Assembly: GCA_019359325.1 (NCBI GenBank)
Contig: JAHHHN010000027.1
Coordinates: forward strand, 1 to 64,000
Direction: 5' to 3'
From: Mojavia pulchra JT2-VF2
GTDB taxonomy: Bacteria > Cyanobacteriota > Cyanobacteriia > Cyanobacteriales > Nostocaceae
DNA length: 64,000 nucleotides
The translations under genes and the position numbers were made by a program. Positions 1 through 9,721 of the stretch are shown one piece after another. A model generated the notes under the pieces. The model was not told where the DNA came from and did no database searches. It saw nothing but the letters and a program-made list of their open reading frames with translations. Within the stretch, counting starts at the first letter, position 1. The number at the start of each line of letters is the position of its first letter.

Positions 1-149
<149 letters not shown>

Positions 150-187
150 TCTTTTGAAGCAAAATCAATAGCTTCTATGTCAATGAT

Positions 188-218
188 AAGCGCTCTTCCA
201 ATTGGAAGGGCGCTTTTT
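188..218 (+). terminator. Intrinsic terminator of psbA
   Basis: A GC-rich hairpin (GCGCTCTTCC, loop AATT, GGAAGGGCGC, with one wobble pair) is followed by five T residues. It lies 40 bases after the psbA stop, as expected for a highly expressed gene. Confidence 0.85.
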
Positions 219-282
219 CGTGTTTATTTGGTAGTAGTTTTAAGAGGCGATCACAAAATATTTGTAACATTGGCGTTAATTA

Positions 283-2496
283 TTACAGCCAAAACTGGCG
301 ATCGCCTTCCATCTGGCTAGGACGAATACCTTGCAAACGTAGATAAGCCATGCGATCAGATCCATATAATGGCATAGGTAAGCGAGGTTCTTTTAAAGCT
401 CCATGATGCAATAACGTAAGTTTTAGAGTAGTTTCTAAAACACTTTCTATTAAGATTTGGTGTCCTTTCTCATGAATTGTTAAACGTATAGGACGAGCCA
501 AACCAACTTTATCAGGAACTTTAGTTGTTACCAGAATTGCTTCACGAGATGATAAACGAAGTCCTAAGCCTTGTGAAGGTGCTATGGCAACTTTTTGTTT
601 TAAGTTATACAGTCGAGGAATACCAGACTTTTTACATTCCACCAAAATAAACTTAGCTCCTATTGCCTTAGCTCTATCTACTAAATAATCAGCTTCATTC
701 CCAACAAAGGAACCATCACGATAAATTAAGACTGTTTTGTTTGCTAATTCAGCAGCAGGTAATAATCGCTCCAATAGTTTAGGTGGTATTTCTTCACCAT
801 CAATTAAATCATCTTCTAGTTGATAACGAACAAACTCCCCTTGTTTGCCATAGAGACGTATACTAGCACAGGCATTTCTTGTCCCTGCTTGCTTTTTTTT
901 GGAAATTCTAGAAACATCCAAGCCAATAAAATAATCAGCATCTTTTAAGTTTTCGGCTAGAACGAAAGGCAAATTACCTAACTTTGCTAGAATTCCAGGA
1001 ATTACCTGATTCAAGATATACTGATAATTTCCAGGCTTATTCAAAGTATCTTCATAAATCATTTGGCTAGCAATTTGACGGCGGAGTAATAAAGAGTATA
1101 TTTGATGGTAAAAACTTCCCTCATTTGTATCATCATCAAGACGATCGCTTTGAGGTAAAAAAGTTACAATAATGTCGTGTGGTATCTCAATTAATTCATT
1201 AACTTTCTTTTCAATATCTGCTCTTGCCTCAGTCTTAGTCAGGTTATCCAGTGACAAAGGTTGCTTAGTAATAACTTCACTTTTAAAGCCATATAGTTCC
1301 AGACGCTGCTTAAGTAATTTCAGGAACGGATCTACTTTTAAATCACAAAGTTTGAGTGCTGCAATATGAATCACTTTGGATTTATCTTTAAAATCAGGGT
1401 GACGGCGATAAACTCCACCTTTTTTAAGACCATTTAGAACATCACTTCTTTTGGTTATAAAGTTATTACCAAAAATTAGAGGAGTTTCCTCTATAGGAAA
1501 TTCAGGTTTCCAGAATAAATTTGGATGTTGAATACTATTGATACTACGTTCTAGTTGAATTCCATAAGTACTTAAAGCGTCTGTTGCTATTTTTTTATAA
1601 GATGCCAAGAGGCTTGTTCTGTCTTGATGCGAGATTTTAGTAGCCTTAAGTAGCTTTCCGTATTCAACTTCAAATTGATCGGCTGTGGCAGATGTAATAC
1701 TGGGACGTAAAGCTGCCATAGCATAGTGAAACTGTTTTGTATCTTTACCGAACTGTACAGCAACAACAGGTTGATCTTTTGGGGCATCTCGTAGTGCTTG
1801 TTTACTGGTTGAACCAGTAGCTTTTGCTAAGAGTTCATCTCTATGCTCTTCGATAGTTCCAATAATACCGACAATTGTTGCGTTACTACCTCGTTCAATT
1901 TCTTGAACTTTTAAACCAATTAAAAGCTGTTCTGAATTTTGTCGTTGAGGATGTTTTTCGTAGAAATCAGCCAAATTATCACGAAACACAATGCTACTGC
2001 ACACTGTCAAACTAAGAGCAGGTTGAAACTCACCTTGTAATTCGATAATTTCTGACCAAAAATCTGGTTCTCTTTTGACCATAACTCCATTATCAGACAG
2101 AACAATTGGAGAATTAAATTTGGTTTTATTCAAAACCTGAATAGCTAACATAGAATAAATAAAAGGTGTAGGTTGAGGCTGACGTACTGATTGAAAACCG
2201 AATAAGCGTTCCTTAAAATCTTCTACTTCATTTTGAATGCTTTTCAGTGCATCTTGTAATTCTTCTTTGCTAGGTAAATCTTTATGAGATGCTGCCAAAA
2301 TCCAAAAGTAAGGCTTGTACCATATAACAACAGTCTCAGGTAATTTTCGACTAAAATGATAGCTCAATCGGTTGCCATCTTTTTTGTCAATTTCAGGTGT
2401 TAGCCGAAAACACATTAACTTAAGCTGTAAAATTTTGATTGGAAAAACTTCACTAAAAGAGGTATAAGTTTGGGTAGGTGCAATAGCAACAGTCAT
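283..2496 (-). CDS. Prokaryotic Argonaute (long type, catalytic tetrad apparently intact)
   Basis: This 737-residue protein looks like a long prokaryotic Argonaute, a guide-directed nuclease that acts on invading nucleic acid. The C-terminal half carries a PIWI (RNase H-like) domain with a complete DEDX-type tetrad: Asp527 in GLDVSR, Glu568 or Glu569 in IDGEEIPP, Asp594 in YRDGSF and Asp714 in YGSDRMAYL. The spacing is close to that of cleaving family members. A MID-like segment with NQVIPGILAKLG precedes PIWI. The N-terminal and PAZ regions are too divergent to delimit by eye. Its ATG overlaps the stop of the upstream nuclease gene (ATGA, 4 nt), so the two are translationally coupled. Guide and target type (DNA or RNA) cannot be read from the sequence. 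Confidence 0.9.
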   Translation of the reverse strand: MTVAIAPTQTYTSFSEVFPIKILQLKLMCFRLTPEIDKKDGNRLSYHFSRKLPETVVIWYKPYFWILAASHKDLPSKEELQDALKSIQNEVEDFKERLFGFQSVRQPQPTPFIYSMLAIQVLNKTKFNSPIVLSDNGVMVKREPDFWSEIIELQGEFQPALSLTVCSSIVFRDNLADFYEKHPQRQNSEQLLIGLKVQEIERGSNATIVGIIGTIEEHRDELLAKATGSTSKQALRDAPKDQPVVAVQFGKDTKQFHYAMAALRPSITSATADQFEVEYGKLLKATKISHQDRTSLLASYKKIATDALSTYGIQLERSINSIQHPNLFWKPEFPIEETPLIFGNNFITKRSDVLNGLKKGGVYRRHPDFKDKSKVIHIAALKLCDLKVDPFLKLLKQRLELYGFKSEVITKQPLSLDNLTKTEARADIEKKVNELIEIPHDIIVTFLPQSDRLDDDTNEGSFYHQIYSLLLRRQIASQMIYEDTLNKPGNYQYILNQVIPGILAKLGNLPFVLAENLKDADYFIGLDVSRISKKKQAGTRNACASIRLYGKQGEFVRYQLEDDLIDGEEIPPKLLERLLPAAELANKTVLIYRDGSFVGNEADYLVDRAKAIGAKFILVECKKSGIPRLYNLKQKVAIAPSQGLGLRLSSREAILVTTKVPDKVGLARPIRLTIHEKGHQILIESVLETTLKLTLLHHGALKEPRLPMPLYGSDRMAYLRLQGIRPSQMEGDRQFWL

Positions 2497-3308
2497 GCGG
2501 AAACCTCCAATAAAGGGAATTTACAAATTGATGTGAATTGACAATTTCGACAGGGTATTCCAGGATTAGCAGGAAATATTTCAGCAAATGCAGATGGATT
2601 TTGCTTGTAACGACCCAATTCTTTTTGATGTTCTTGAGCTATTTGAGCTAATTTAGATTGAATTGCCTTGAGTTGAGCATCAGTGGTGGTAATTGGCTCA
2701 GACCATTTACTAGTTTCCAAGTTATAAAATGAAGCAACAGCTTTTTGTCCAGGGAACATATAAGTAGCTGCCAACAGGTAGACAAACGCTTGTCGCCTAT
2801 CAAAATTAGATGTGCCTGTTTTGAAATCTAAAATGTGCAGTCTGTTGTCTGATTCAATAAAAATGCAGTCAAGAGCTACAAACAAGTTAAAAAAATAATT
2901 ACCTTGCTGAATCAGGATTGGCTCTGGAATTCCTTCATCACCTCGACTAAGTTTGATGATATTTTTTTCACAGAGAATTGGTTCCTGATGGTAGTTGGTC
3001 AAAATTTTAATAACTCGCTGCTTAACTTCTATAGGCTCTTGGTCTAATTTCAGCTTCTCTGCTACTATCTCTACACCATCTAATTGGTGCAATAGTTGAA
3101 TATTTTGGTGAAATTCGTAAATGCCCTTCTGTGCCTGCAAACCGATATGTTGAGGAATAGTGTCTTGCTCCAACAGTGCTTTAACTAATGATTCTTTTTT
3201 TCGCGCTCTGGAAAAACCTCGTTTCATATCACAATGCCAATATTCTTGCCCAACAGATGAAGCGAACTGTGACCAAATGTTAAAGCTCACATACGGCCGC
3301 CACACCAT
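2493..3308 (-). CDS. Cas4/RecB-like PD-(D/E)XK nuclease, Argonaute partner
   Basis: This 271-residue protein resembles Cas4/RecB-family nucleases. It has the PD-(D/E)XK core (Asp147, then ILDFKTG with Asp161 and Lys163), the downstream QxxxY motif (Gln173, Tyr177) and a C-terminal cysteine cluster CRNCQFTSIC (Cys253, 256, 262). An N-terminal Cys26 completes the four-cysteine pattern that holds a [4Fe-4S] cluster in Cas4. The ATG at 3308 was chosen because AAAAGGA lies just upstream; an in-frame TTG at 3347 would run into the operator palindromes. The gene ends inside the Argonaute start codon, so it is the first gene of a two-gene operon. A role in trimming DNA or making guides for Argonaute is inference; no cas1, cas2 or CRISPR array is nearby. 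Confidence 0.85.
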   Translation of the reverse strand: MVWRPYVSFNIWSQFASSVGQEYWHCDMKRGFSRARKKESLVKALLEQDTIPQHIGLQAQKGIYEFHQNIQLLHQLDGVEIVAEKLKLDQEPIEVKQRVIKILTNYHQEPILCEKNIIKLSRGDEGIPEPILIQQGNYFFNLFVALDCIFIESDNRLHILDFKTGTSNFDRRQAFVYLLAATYMFPGQKAVASFYNLETSKWSEPITTTDAQLKAIQSKLAQIAQEHQKELGRYKQNPSAFAEIFPANPGIPCRNCQFTSICKFPLLEVSA

Positions 3309-3331
3309 AATTTGTATCCTTTTTAGCTTTG

Positions 3332-3380
3332 TTGATTTTTTCTTCAACTACACCCTAACGTGTATTGATTTTTTAGTCAA
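3332..3380. promoter_or_regulatory. Three adjacent 16-bp palindromes, candidate operators
   Basis: The short gap between the divergent nuclease-Argonaute operon and the XRE gene holds three consecutive 16-bp dyads. They are TTGA-N8-TCAA at 3332-3347, TACAC-N6-GTGTA at 3349-3364, and TTGA-N8-TCAA at 3365-3380. The two TTGA/TCAA sites share a TTTTTT core and are 33 bp apart, about three helical turns. This is what one expects of a cooperative HTH repressor controlling both promoters. Binding by the adjacent XRE protein is inference. Confidence 0.6.
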
Positions 3381-3416
3381 CACTCTGTTATCATGTTTAG
3401 TTAAGTAGGAAAAAAA

Positions 3417-3773
3417 GTGAATCAAAGTTTTGGTCAGCTTATTCGTGAAGCCCGCAAAGATAAGGGATTTAGTCAGCGTGAGCTAGCAAAACTAATAGGG
3501 CTAGATTTCACTTATCTGTCTAAATTAGAGAATGATCGCGCGGACTATCCTCCAAAAGAAGATGTCATTCGTTCTCTGGCACAGCATCTTGATTTAAATG
3601 AGGAAGAGTTAATTTTTTCGGCTGGCCGTATTCCCCAGCGTGACGAGGATTTTATCAAGCAAAACTACAAGGGAATGCCTGCTTTGTTCCGTCGAATGCA
3701 GGAGAATCCTGATTTTGCTAAAAGAGTCTTTCGAGAAGCTACACAACCAGAAAATGAGGAGAAGCAAGGTTGA
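3417..3773 (+). CDS. XRE-family helix-turn-helix repressor
   Basis: This 118-residue protein has a Cro/C1-type helix-turn-helix over about residues 4-62 (GQLIREARKDKGFSQRELAK and TYLSKLEN). It should bind operator DNA as a dimer. The start is GTG at 3417, preceded by TAGGAAAAAA. The C-terminal tail (residues 65-118) is short, charged and without a recognised domain. It could be the region cut or sensed by the next gene product. Its stop overlaps the start of the ImmA-like gene by 4 nt, the classic arrangement of ImmR/ImmA and DdrO/IrrE pairs, in which a protease inactivates the repressor. It is divergent from the nuclease-Argonaute operon across the palindromic operators. Confidence 0.9.
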   Translation: MNQSFGQLIREARKDKGFSQRELAKLIGLDFTYLSKLENDRADYPPKEDVIRSLAQHLDLNEEELIFSAGRIPQRDEDFIKQNYKGMPALFRRMQENPDFAKRVFREATQPENEEKQG

Positions 3774-4426
3774 GTATCATCAAGCGGTATCGCTATATTC
3801 CTGATAGCGAAATTGAGGCTAGGGCTAATAATATTCTCAAGCGTATGCAGGAAACACCCAAATATATTCCCAAGTGGCCTTTAGATGCAACTCGTGTGGC
3901 AGAGTTTCTGGGGTTGGATGTTGTTTGGGATAGGATACCGCCCGATGCTGAGGGACAAATAGCAGCGAGGATTTTGCCGTTGGAGCATTTAATTGAAATC
4001 AATGAAGATATTTTGGAACTTCCCAAAGGGTTTGAAGAATCAACGCTAGCTCATGAACTGGGACACTGGGAGCTACATATTGACCAGAGTACTGCTAGCC
4101 AGTTTGAACAACTGATAAAGCAGGGTGGTAAAGGTGAAATAGATATGCAACCTTTTTTGTGCCGTGCTGTTAGTGGCCAACTGCAAAAGATGGAATGGCA
4201 AGCTCAACGTTTCGCTAGTTATTTGCTTATGCCTCGTTATATTTTAGAACAGATGGCAGCAGAACATGATTTAACAAAATGGTCTCACCTTTATGCAATG
4301 CAAAAAGATTTGGGTGTAACAATAACTAATCTTAAAGTTCGTTTAATACAGCTGAATTGGATTATTCTTCCTCCAGGCGACAACACAATTTACTTGGGTA
4401 AAGCTGCACCTATTAAGAAAAAATAA
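3770..4426 (+). CDS. ImmA/IrrE-family zinc metallopeptidase
   Basis: This 218-residue protein carries the ImmA/IrrE (COG2856) zinc protease signature HELGH at residues 95-99 (context STLAHELGHWELH). The downstream stretch WQAQRFASYLLMP is typical of the family. Known members cleave a cognate XRE repressor after a stress or DNA-damage signal. Its TTG start overlaps the XRE stop, so the two proteins are made together. The C-terminal third shows no clear GAF-like sensor as in IrrE, so the inducing signal is unknown. Given the neighbouring Argonaute operon, a role in derepressing it is plausible but unproven. Confidence 0.9.
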   Translation: MSIIKRYRYIPDSEIEARANNILKRMQETPKYIPKWPLDATRVAEFLGLDVVWDRIPPDAEGQIAARILPLEHLIEINEDILELPKGFEESTLAHELGHWELHIDQSTASQFEQLIKQGGKGEIDMQPFLCRAVSGQLQKMEWQAQRFASYLLMPRYILEQMAAEHDLTKWSHLYAMQKDLGVTITNLKVRLIQLNWIILPPGDNTIYLGKAAPIKKK

Positions 4427-4521
4427 AGATTGAAATAAAACGCAATTGCTCTCCATCATCTCATCACGCGATCGCACCCCACAAACTACTAAACTAGAAA
4501 GTAGCAACTTGGGGTAAGCTC

Positions 4522-5109
4522 ATGAACATCGCTACAAACACTTTACCTCCTACCCTGAAATTGAAAATCGACTTGACTGACGAGCAGTTTTTTCATCTGT
4601 GTCAGAAAAACCGCGATTATCGATTTGAGCGTACAGCGTCAGGGGAACTATTAATTATGCCACCTACAGGTAGCGATACTGGCAGACGTAATGTTAAAAT
4701 TACCACCCAACTGGATATTTGGAACTCTAAGAGTAATTTAGGTGAAGTTTTTGACTCTTCAACTGGCTTTACCCTACCCAATGGTGCAGAACGTTCTCCC
4801 GATGCTTCTTGGGTAAGAATTGAGCAATGGAATGCTTTAAGCTCAGAACAACAAGAAAAATTCGCCCCCATTTGTCCTGATTTTGTAGTCGAGTTGCGTT
4901 CTGCTAGTGATTCCCTCAAAGACTTGCAGGAGAAAATGCAGGAGTATATCGAAAATGGCGCTCAATTAGGCTGGTTAATTGATAGGAAAAACAAGCGGGT
5001 AGAAATTTATCGTCCAGGTAAAGATGTAGAGATTTTAGATAATCCTGTTAGTTTATCAGGAGAAAATGTACTACCTGGATTTGTGTTGCATTTACAGCAG
5101 ATTATGTAG
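4522..5109 (+). CDS. Uma2-family (DUF820) endonuclease-fold protein
   Basis: This 195-residue protein belongs to the Uma2/DUF820 family, which is greatly expanded in cyanobacteria and has a PD-(D/E)XK-like fold. Visible family marks are SPDASW (Asp94), PDFVVELRSASD (Glu124), KMQEYIENGAQLGWLID and the final GENVLPGF. Length is normal and the frame is intact. The biological role of the family is unsettled and many copies may be mobile. It lies 95 bp after the ImmA gene, with HIP1-type sequence between them, so it is probably an independent unit. A second, broken Uma2 gene lies at 40439-41149. Confidence 0.88.
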   Translation: MNIATNTLPPTLKLKIDLTDEQFFHLCQKNRDYRFERTASGELLIMPPTGSDTGRRNVKITTQLDIWNSKSNLGEVFDSSTGFTLPNGAERSPDASWVRIEQWNALSSEQQEKFAPICPDFVVELRSASDSLKDLQEKMQEYIENGAQLGWLIDRKNKRVEIYRPGKDVEILDNPVSLSGENVLPGFVLHLQQIM

Positions 5110-5146
5110 CTTACTCAAACTGCGATCGCCTACTTTATTCCTGATA

Positions 5147-6295
5147 TTAACGATTAGGGTACACATGGCGCATTTCAAAGCGACTCTGTTCCCAAAGTGG
5201 TAATAAAGCCTGCTTTGCAGCATTAAGCTGAGATTGTGAGAAGCTGATTTTTCCGTTTTCTATAATCCAGATAAATGTACGAGTTATTAAATCTGCATTA
5301 TAACTATTCTCATATTGACAAATATTTATCCTTGCCACTTGTTTTTCTAAACCATCTAAAGCAATTTTAAAATTCCAGTTTTTCGAGTCTATCAATTTGC
5401 TAGTCATATTATCCGGTGTTTTCTGCCAGTCAATACTATGCAAATTTCCCATAATATAATCCATACCATTTATGGCAGAATCAGTATTACGTACTAAATC
5501 TGTAAATGCTGTGTAATATGAGCGAAAGAGCGTAGCAGCTATATTGTCTACATATAAATGTAGCCAAGACTGGATATCACGTAGGTAAGATACCAAGTCG
5601 TTAAGATTATTAATTTCTTGAATATCTGGACGCTGAGATTTATAGTTTGTTATTAGTGACAGTAACTCTGCTGCTAATAACTCACTTTTCTGTGAGTAAT
5701 AATCAATAACTTTGGGAATATACTTTTTTAATAACCACTGTTGAGTATATTTAGCAGTCCAGGTTCCCCGTGGCCCTATATCTTGCTTCCATGAATTTAA
5801 TTTTCCTGTTTCCAGGGATTGTAAATGAACTTCATTTATAAAATAAATAATATTTATTTCGCTATTATGTCTTAAAGTCCAAGAATTGCTAGCTTGAGGC
5901 ACAATAAAAACATGGTCACGAATCCCACGACTTATTCTAATTGATATATCTTCTTGATGAAATAAGTGCCATTCTGATTTCCCTTTAATATAATCAAATT
6001 CACAAGCAAATTTATACATTAAGTTCCATAATTCATTTTTTACAGATAAAATTTTAATTCCTCGAAAGTTTGCTAAAGATACAAGTTCAAATTTCCATGT
6101 TTCTAAGTTATTTTCAAATTCAATTATAGAGTTTTTGTATTGTTGGCAAACTTCATCAATACATAAACATAAATCTTTAGTTTCTAATTCAGATAAAATT
6201 ACTGTTGTATTACCTAAATATATTTCAAAAGCATTTTCGTCTATTTGCTTCAAAAAAGGGCGACATTTCCAATGTGGCTTGTTGGTTAATGTCAT
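5147..6295 (-). CDS. Hypothetical protein, 382 residues
   Basis: I do not recognise this protein. From the ATG at 6295 it begins MTLTNKPHWKCRPF and is rich in aromatic residues, asparagine and isoleucine, with no membrane segments or obvious catalytic motif. Its beginning overlaps the end of the upstream fragment (6225-6518) in another frame by about 70 bases. That is too long for ordinary translational coupling. Either the two are truly overlapping genes, or a frameshift has split or fused them. No convincing Shine-Dalgarno sequence precedes the ATG. An in-frame TTG at 6319 is the alternative start. The reading frame is long and AT-rich like its neighbours, so it is probably coding. Confidence 0.6.
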   Translation of the reverse strand: MTLTNKPHWKCRPFLKQIDENAFEIYLGNTTVILSELETKDLCLCIDEVCQQYKNSIIEFENNLETWKFELVSLANFRGIKILSVKNELWNLMYKFACEFDYIKGKSEWHLFHQEDISIRISRGIRDHVFIVPQASNSWTLRHNSEINIIYFINEVHLQSLETGKLNSWKQDIGPRGTWTAKYTQQWLLKKYIPKVIDYYSQKSELLAAELLSLITNYKSQRPDIQEINNLNDLVSYLRDIQSWLHLYVDNIAATLFRSYYTAFTDLVRNTDSAINGMDYIMGNLHSIDWQKTPDNMTSKLIDSKNWNFKIALDGLEKQVARINICQYENSYNADLITRTFIWIIENGKISFSQSQLNAAKQALLPLWEQSRFEMRHVYPNR

Positions 6296-6518
6296 CTGTG
6301 GCAAAGTAAATCTGAGCAATTTCTAATACTTTTCCTTCGATAGTTGATTTAGCTCCGTGCAAAGCAAATTTACAACGGCGATAGCTATCAGGATAGCCAA
6401 GATAACGAAACATCGGTGAAATCAACTTTGTTGCTACATCATCTGCATTTTGTAAAACACTATAGTCAAAACTTTGTATCCAGTTTATAAAATTTTGAAT
6501 TTTTTCAGAAATTGGCAT
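6225..6518 (-). pseudogene. HsdR-N-like domain fragment (possibly frameshifted)
   Basis: This 97-residue frame reads like the N-terminal domain of type I restriction R proteins and related nucleases. It has a WIQSFDY motif, then DVATKLISPMFRYLGYP, then EIAQIYFATDD. In that family the IYF segment is normally followed by a VEAK-type catalytic motif. Here the frame instead reads MSPFFEANRR and stops. It overlaps the next gene out of frame. I read it as a truncated or frameshifted defence-gene remnant, though a genuine short gene cannot be excluded. Confidence 0.45.
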
Positions 6519-7080
6519 TCGATAATTCACTTGCTTGTATAAATTTACTGAGTTATATATTGTTTGTCTAATTAGCAATTTATCAATTTGATTTGAATAG
6601 TATAGTTATGGTAAATACTTTCAAATCAGCCGAGTGTGCCAATAATTTGTACGGCTTTTTGAAATTCAGGTATTTTGTCAATACTGAGATACAGAATTGC
6701 CAACCTCGGTTATCTACAGATGTGTCACAAATTTAACCAAAGCATTTCTAGGCAATATATTTCAACCACAATGCCAGCTAGCATGAATCTACCAAACTAG
6801 GGTTGGATGAATTAGAGGCTAGTAACCTGTTGCCCCAAATAGCGCAGCAATCAACGCTGTACGTAGCTTTGTTTGTTTTCGATAAGTTCTATTGAGCAGG
6901 TAATACTACTACTTAAAAAAGACGTGAAGACCGATCCATCTGCTTACGACGCTCTTCTTACAATGACTTTATCAGAACAAATTTGAATTTACTGTGCCAT
7001 GAACACTTCGCAGAGGCAAAGAAATAGCCGTATTGCGAGTGTTATCCTCTCTGTGTCTGGAGTGGTTTCTCAATAAGCCT
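6519..7080. other. Intergenic region before clpB, little recognisable content
   Basis: About 560 bases without a convincing gene separate the fragment above from clpB. On the minus strand around 6626-6705 there is a short frame reading LAILYLSIDKIPEFQKAV and ending in a stop. This looks like the tail of a decayed protein but is too short to assign. I see no CIRCE element upstream of clpB. The clpB promoter must lie here but cannot be placed by eye. Confidence 0.5.
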
Positions 7081-9699
7081 ATGCAACCAACTAATCCTAA
7101 TCAATTTACAGAAAAAGCCTGGGAAGCGATCGCTCACACCCCAGATATTGTTAAACAATATCAGCAACAACAGATAGAAAGTGAACACCTGATGAAAGCA
7201 CTGCTGGAACAAGAAGGTCTAGCTAGCGGTGTTTTGACCAAAGCGGGTGTGAATCTCCAAAAAATCCGCGATCGCGCCGAACAATTTATCCAACGTCAGC
7301 CAAAGGTATCCGGTAGCAGCACTTCTGTCTACTTGGGACGCAGCTTAGATACACTTTTGGATCGGGCTGACGGTTATCGCAAGGACTTTAAAGACGAGTA
7401 CATCTCAATTGAACATTTATTACTGGCTTATGCCAAAGATGACCGCTTTGGCAAAAGTTTATTCCAAGAGTTTGGTTTAGACGAAGGCAAGCTAAAAAAT
7501 ATCATTAAAGAAATTCGAGGAAGCCAGAAAGTGACCGACCAAAATCCAGAAGGTAAATACCAATCACTGGAAAAATATGGACGCGATCTCACAGAAGCTG
7601 CCCGTAAAGGTCAACTTGACCCTGTGATTGGGCGCGATGATGAGATTCGTCGTACTGTCCAAATTCTCTCTCGCCGTACCAAGAATAACCCCGTCCTCAT
7701 TGGTGAACCGGGTGTCGGTAAAACTGCGATCGCCGAAGGGCTAGCGCAGCGGATTGTGGCTGGTGATGTGCCCCAGTCGCTCAAAGACCGCAAACTCATA
7801 GCTTTAGATATGGGTGCTTTGATTGCAGGGGCAAAATTCCGCGGTGAATTTGAAGAACGCCTGAAAGCAGTATTAAAAGAAGTCACCGAATCCGGCGGCA
7901 ATATTGTTTTATTTATTGATGAAATCCATACCGTTGTTGGTGCTGGTGCAACTCAAGGGGCAATGGATGCCGGCAACTTGTTAAAACCAATGTTGGCACG
8001 GGGTGAATTGCGCTGTATTGGGGCGACCACCTTAGATGAATACCGCAAGTACATCGAAAAAGATGCAGCCTTAGAGAGACGCTTCCAGCAAGTTTATGTC
8101 GATCAGCCCAGCGTGGAAGATACAATCTCTATCTTAAGAGGGTTGAAAGAACGCTATGAAGTTCACCACGGGGTAAGGATTTCTGATAGTTCTTTAGTTG
8201 CAGCAGCGACATTATCCAGTCGCTATATCAGCGATCGCTTCTTACCAGATAAAGCCATAGACTTGGTAGATGAAGCTGCCGCTAGGCTGAAAATGGAGAT
8301 TACCTCCAAACCGGAAGAACTCGACGAAATCGACCGCAAGATTTTGCAGCTGGAAATGGAGAAGCTATCTCTGCAAAAAGAAAGTGATTTAGCTTCTAGA
8401 GAACGTTTAGAAAGACTTGACAAAGAACTTGCAGACCTCAAAGAAGAACAAAGAACACTCAATACCCAATGGCAGTCTGAAAAAGATATCATCAACAAAA
8501 TTCAGTCTGTCAAAGAAGAAATTGACCGAATTAACTTAGAAATTCAACAAGCTGAAAGAAATTACGACCTCAATCGCGCTGCGGAATTGAAATACGGCAA
8601 GTTAACTGATTTGCATCGCCGATTGGAAGCGATAGAACGCGAACTAGCACACGCCCAAGGAACTGGTAAATCTTTATTACGGGAAGAAGTCACAGAAGCT
8701 GATATTGCCGAAATCATTTCTAAATGGACAGGAATTCCCATCAGTAAGTTAGTGGAATCTGAAAAAGAGAAACTACTGCATTTAGAAGATGAATTGCACC
8801 AGCGAGTGATTGGACAAGATGAAGCCGTCACAGCTGTAGCAGATGCTATTCAGCGATCGCGTGCTGGACTGGCCGATCCTAATCGTCCGATTGCTAGCTT
8901 TATTTTCCTTGGCCCTACGGGTGTAGGCAAAACCGAGTTAGCAAAAGCGTTGGCGGCATATATGTTCGACACTGAAGATGCCTTAGTGCGGATTGATATG
9001 TCGGAGTATATGGAAAAACACGCTGTTTCCCGGCTGATCGGTGCGCCTCCCGGATATGTTGGTTATGAAGAAGGCGGACAGCTAACAGAAGCGATTCGGC
9101 GTCGTCCTTATGCTGTGATTCTCTTCGACGAAATCGAGAAAGCACACCCCGATGTCTTCAACATCTTCTTGCAAATTCTTGATGATGGTCGTGTTACTGA
9201 TGCTCAAGGTCATACAGTGGATTTCAAGAATGCAATCATTATCATGACCAGTAACATCGGTTCGCAGTACATTCTTGATTTGGCAGGAGATGATTTACGG
9301 TACGATGAAATGCGGCATCGCGTAATGGAGGCAATGCGAAATAGCTTCCGTCCAGAGTTTCTCAACCGGATTGACGAAATTATTATCTTCCATAGCTTGC
9401 ACAAGCAAGAACTGCGGAAAATTGTGCAATTGCAAACAGATAGATTACGGCAACGCCTCAGCGATCGCAAAATGTCTCTTAGGTTAACCGATGCTGCTCT
9501 TGACTTTTTAGCCGAAGTAGGATACGACCCAGTATTTGGAGCGCGCCCACTGAAGCGAGCAATTCAGCGAGAATTAGAGACTCAAATTGCCAAAGCTATA
9601 TTACGCGGCGAATTCACCGATGGCGACACCATCTTTGTGGATGTGCAAAATGAACGTCTTTCCTTCAGCCGCTTACCCGTTGAAGTGTTCACTAGTTAA
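7081..9699 (+). CDS. clpB: ATP-dependent disaggregase ClpB
   Basis: This 872-residue Hsp100 chaperone resolves protein aggregates together with DnaK. It has an N-terminal Clp_N double repeat (residues 5-145), the first AAA+ module with Walker [10 protein letters not shown] and Walker B LFIDEIH, and the long coiled-coil M-domain (about 400-530) that distinguishes ClpB from ClpA/C. The second AAA+ module has GPTGVGKTE and [11 protein letters not shown]. The C-terminal region lacks the IGF/L loop used to dock ClpP. The ATG at 7081 ([17 protein letters not shown]) fits the family start; an in-frame GTG-type extension from 7033 adds 16 unconserved residues. A strong terminator follows. Neighbouring genes suggest a stress-response region. 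Confidence 0.97.
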   Translation: MQPTNPNQFTEKAWEAIAHTPDIVKQYQQQQIESEHLMKALLEQEGLASGVLTKAGVNLQKIRDRAEQFIQRQPKVSGSSTSVYLGRSLDTLLDRADGYRKDFKDEYISIEHLLLAYAKDDRFGKSLFQEFGLDEGKLKNIIKEIRGSQKVTDQNPEGKYQSLEKYGRDLTEAARKGQLDPVIGRDDEIRRTVQILSRRTKNNPVLIGEPGVGKTAIAEGLAQRIVAGDVPQSLKDRKLIALDMGALIAGAKFRGEFEERLKAVLKEVTESGGNIVLFIDEIHTVVGAGATQGAMDAGNLLKPMLARGELRCIGATTLDEYRKYIEKDAALERRFQQVYVDQPSVEDTISILRGLKERYEVHHGVRISDSSLVAAATLSSRYISDRFLPDKAIDLVDEAAARLKMEITSKPEELDEIDRKILQLEMEKLSLQKESDLASRERLERLDKELADLKEEQRTLNTQWQSEKDIINKIQSVKEEIDRINLEIQQAERNYDLNRAAELKYGKLTDLHRRLEAIERELAHAQGTGKSLLREEVTEADIAEIISKWTGIPISKLVESEKEKLLHLEDELHQRVIGQDEAVTAVADAIQRSRAGLADPNRPIASFIFLGPTGVGKTELAKALAAYMFDTEDALVRIDMSEYMEKHAVSRLIGAPPGYVGYEEGGQLTEAIRRRPYAVILFDEIEKAHPDVFNIFLQILDDGRVTDAQGHTVDFKNAIIIMTSNIGSQYILDLAGDDLRYDEMRHRVMEAMRNSFRPEFLNRIDEIIIFHSLHKQELRKIVQLQTDRLRQRLSDRKMSLRLTDAALDFLAEVGYDPVFGARPLKRAIQRELETQIAKAILRGEFTDGDTIFVDVQNERLSFSRLPVEVFTS

Positions 9700-9721
9700 T
9701 CGGTTTCTCAATAATCTCCGC

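Noticed and set aside
2493-3308. Possible CRISPR-Cas locus because of the Cas4-like nuclease
   Set aside because: No repeat array and no other cas gene in the window; the gene is coupled to Argonaute instead.
7611-9470. Several frames of 70-96 codons opposite clpB
   Set aside because: They are antisense shadows of the conserved clpB coding sequence and have serine/arginine-rich, family-less translations.
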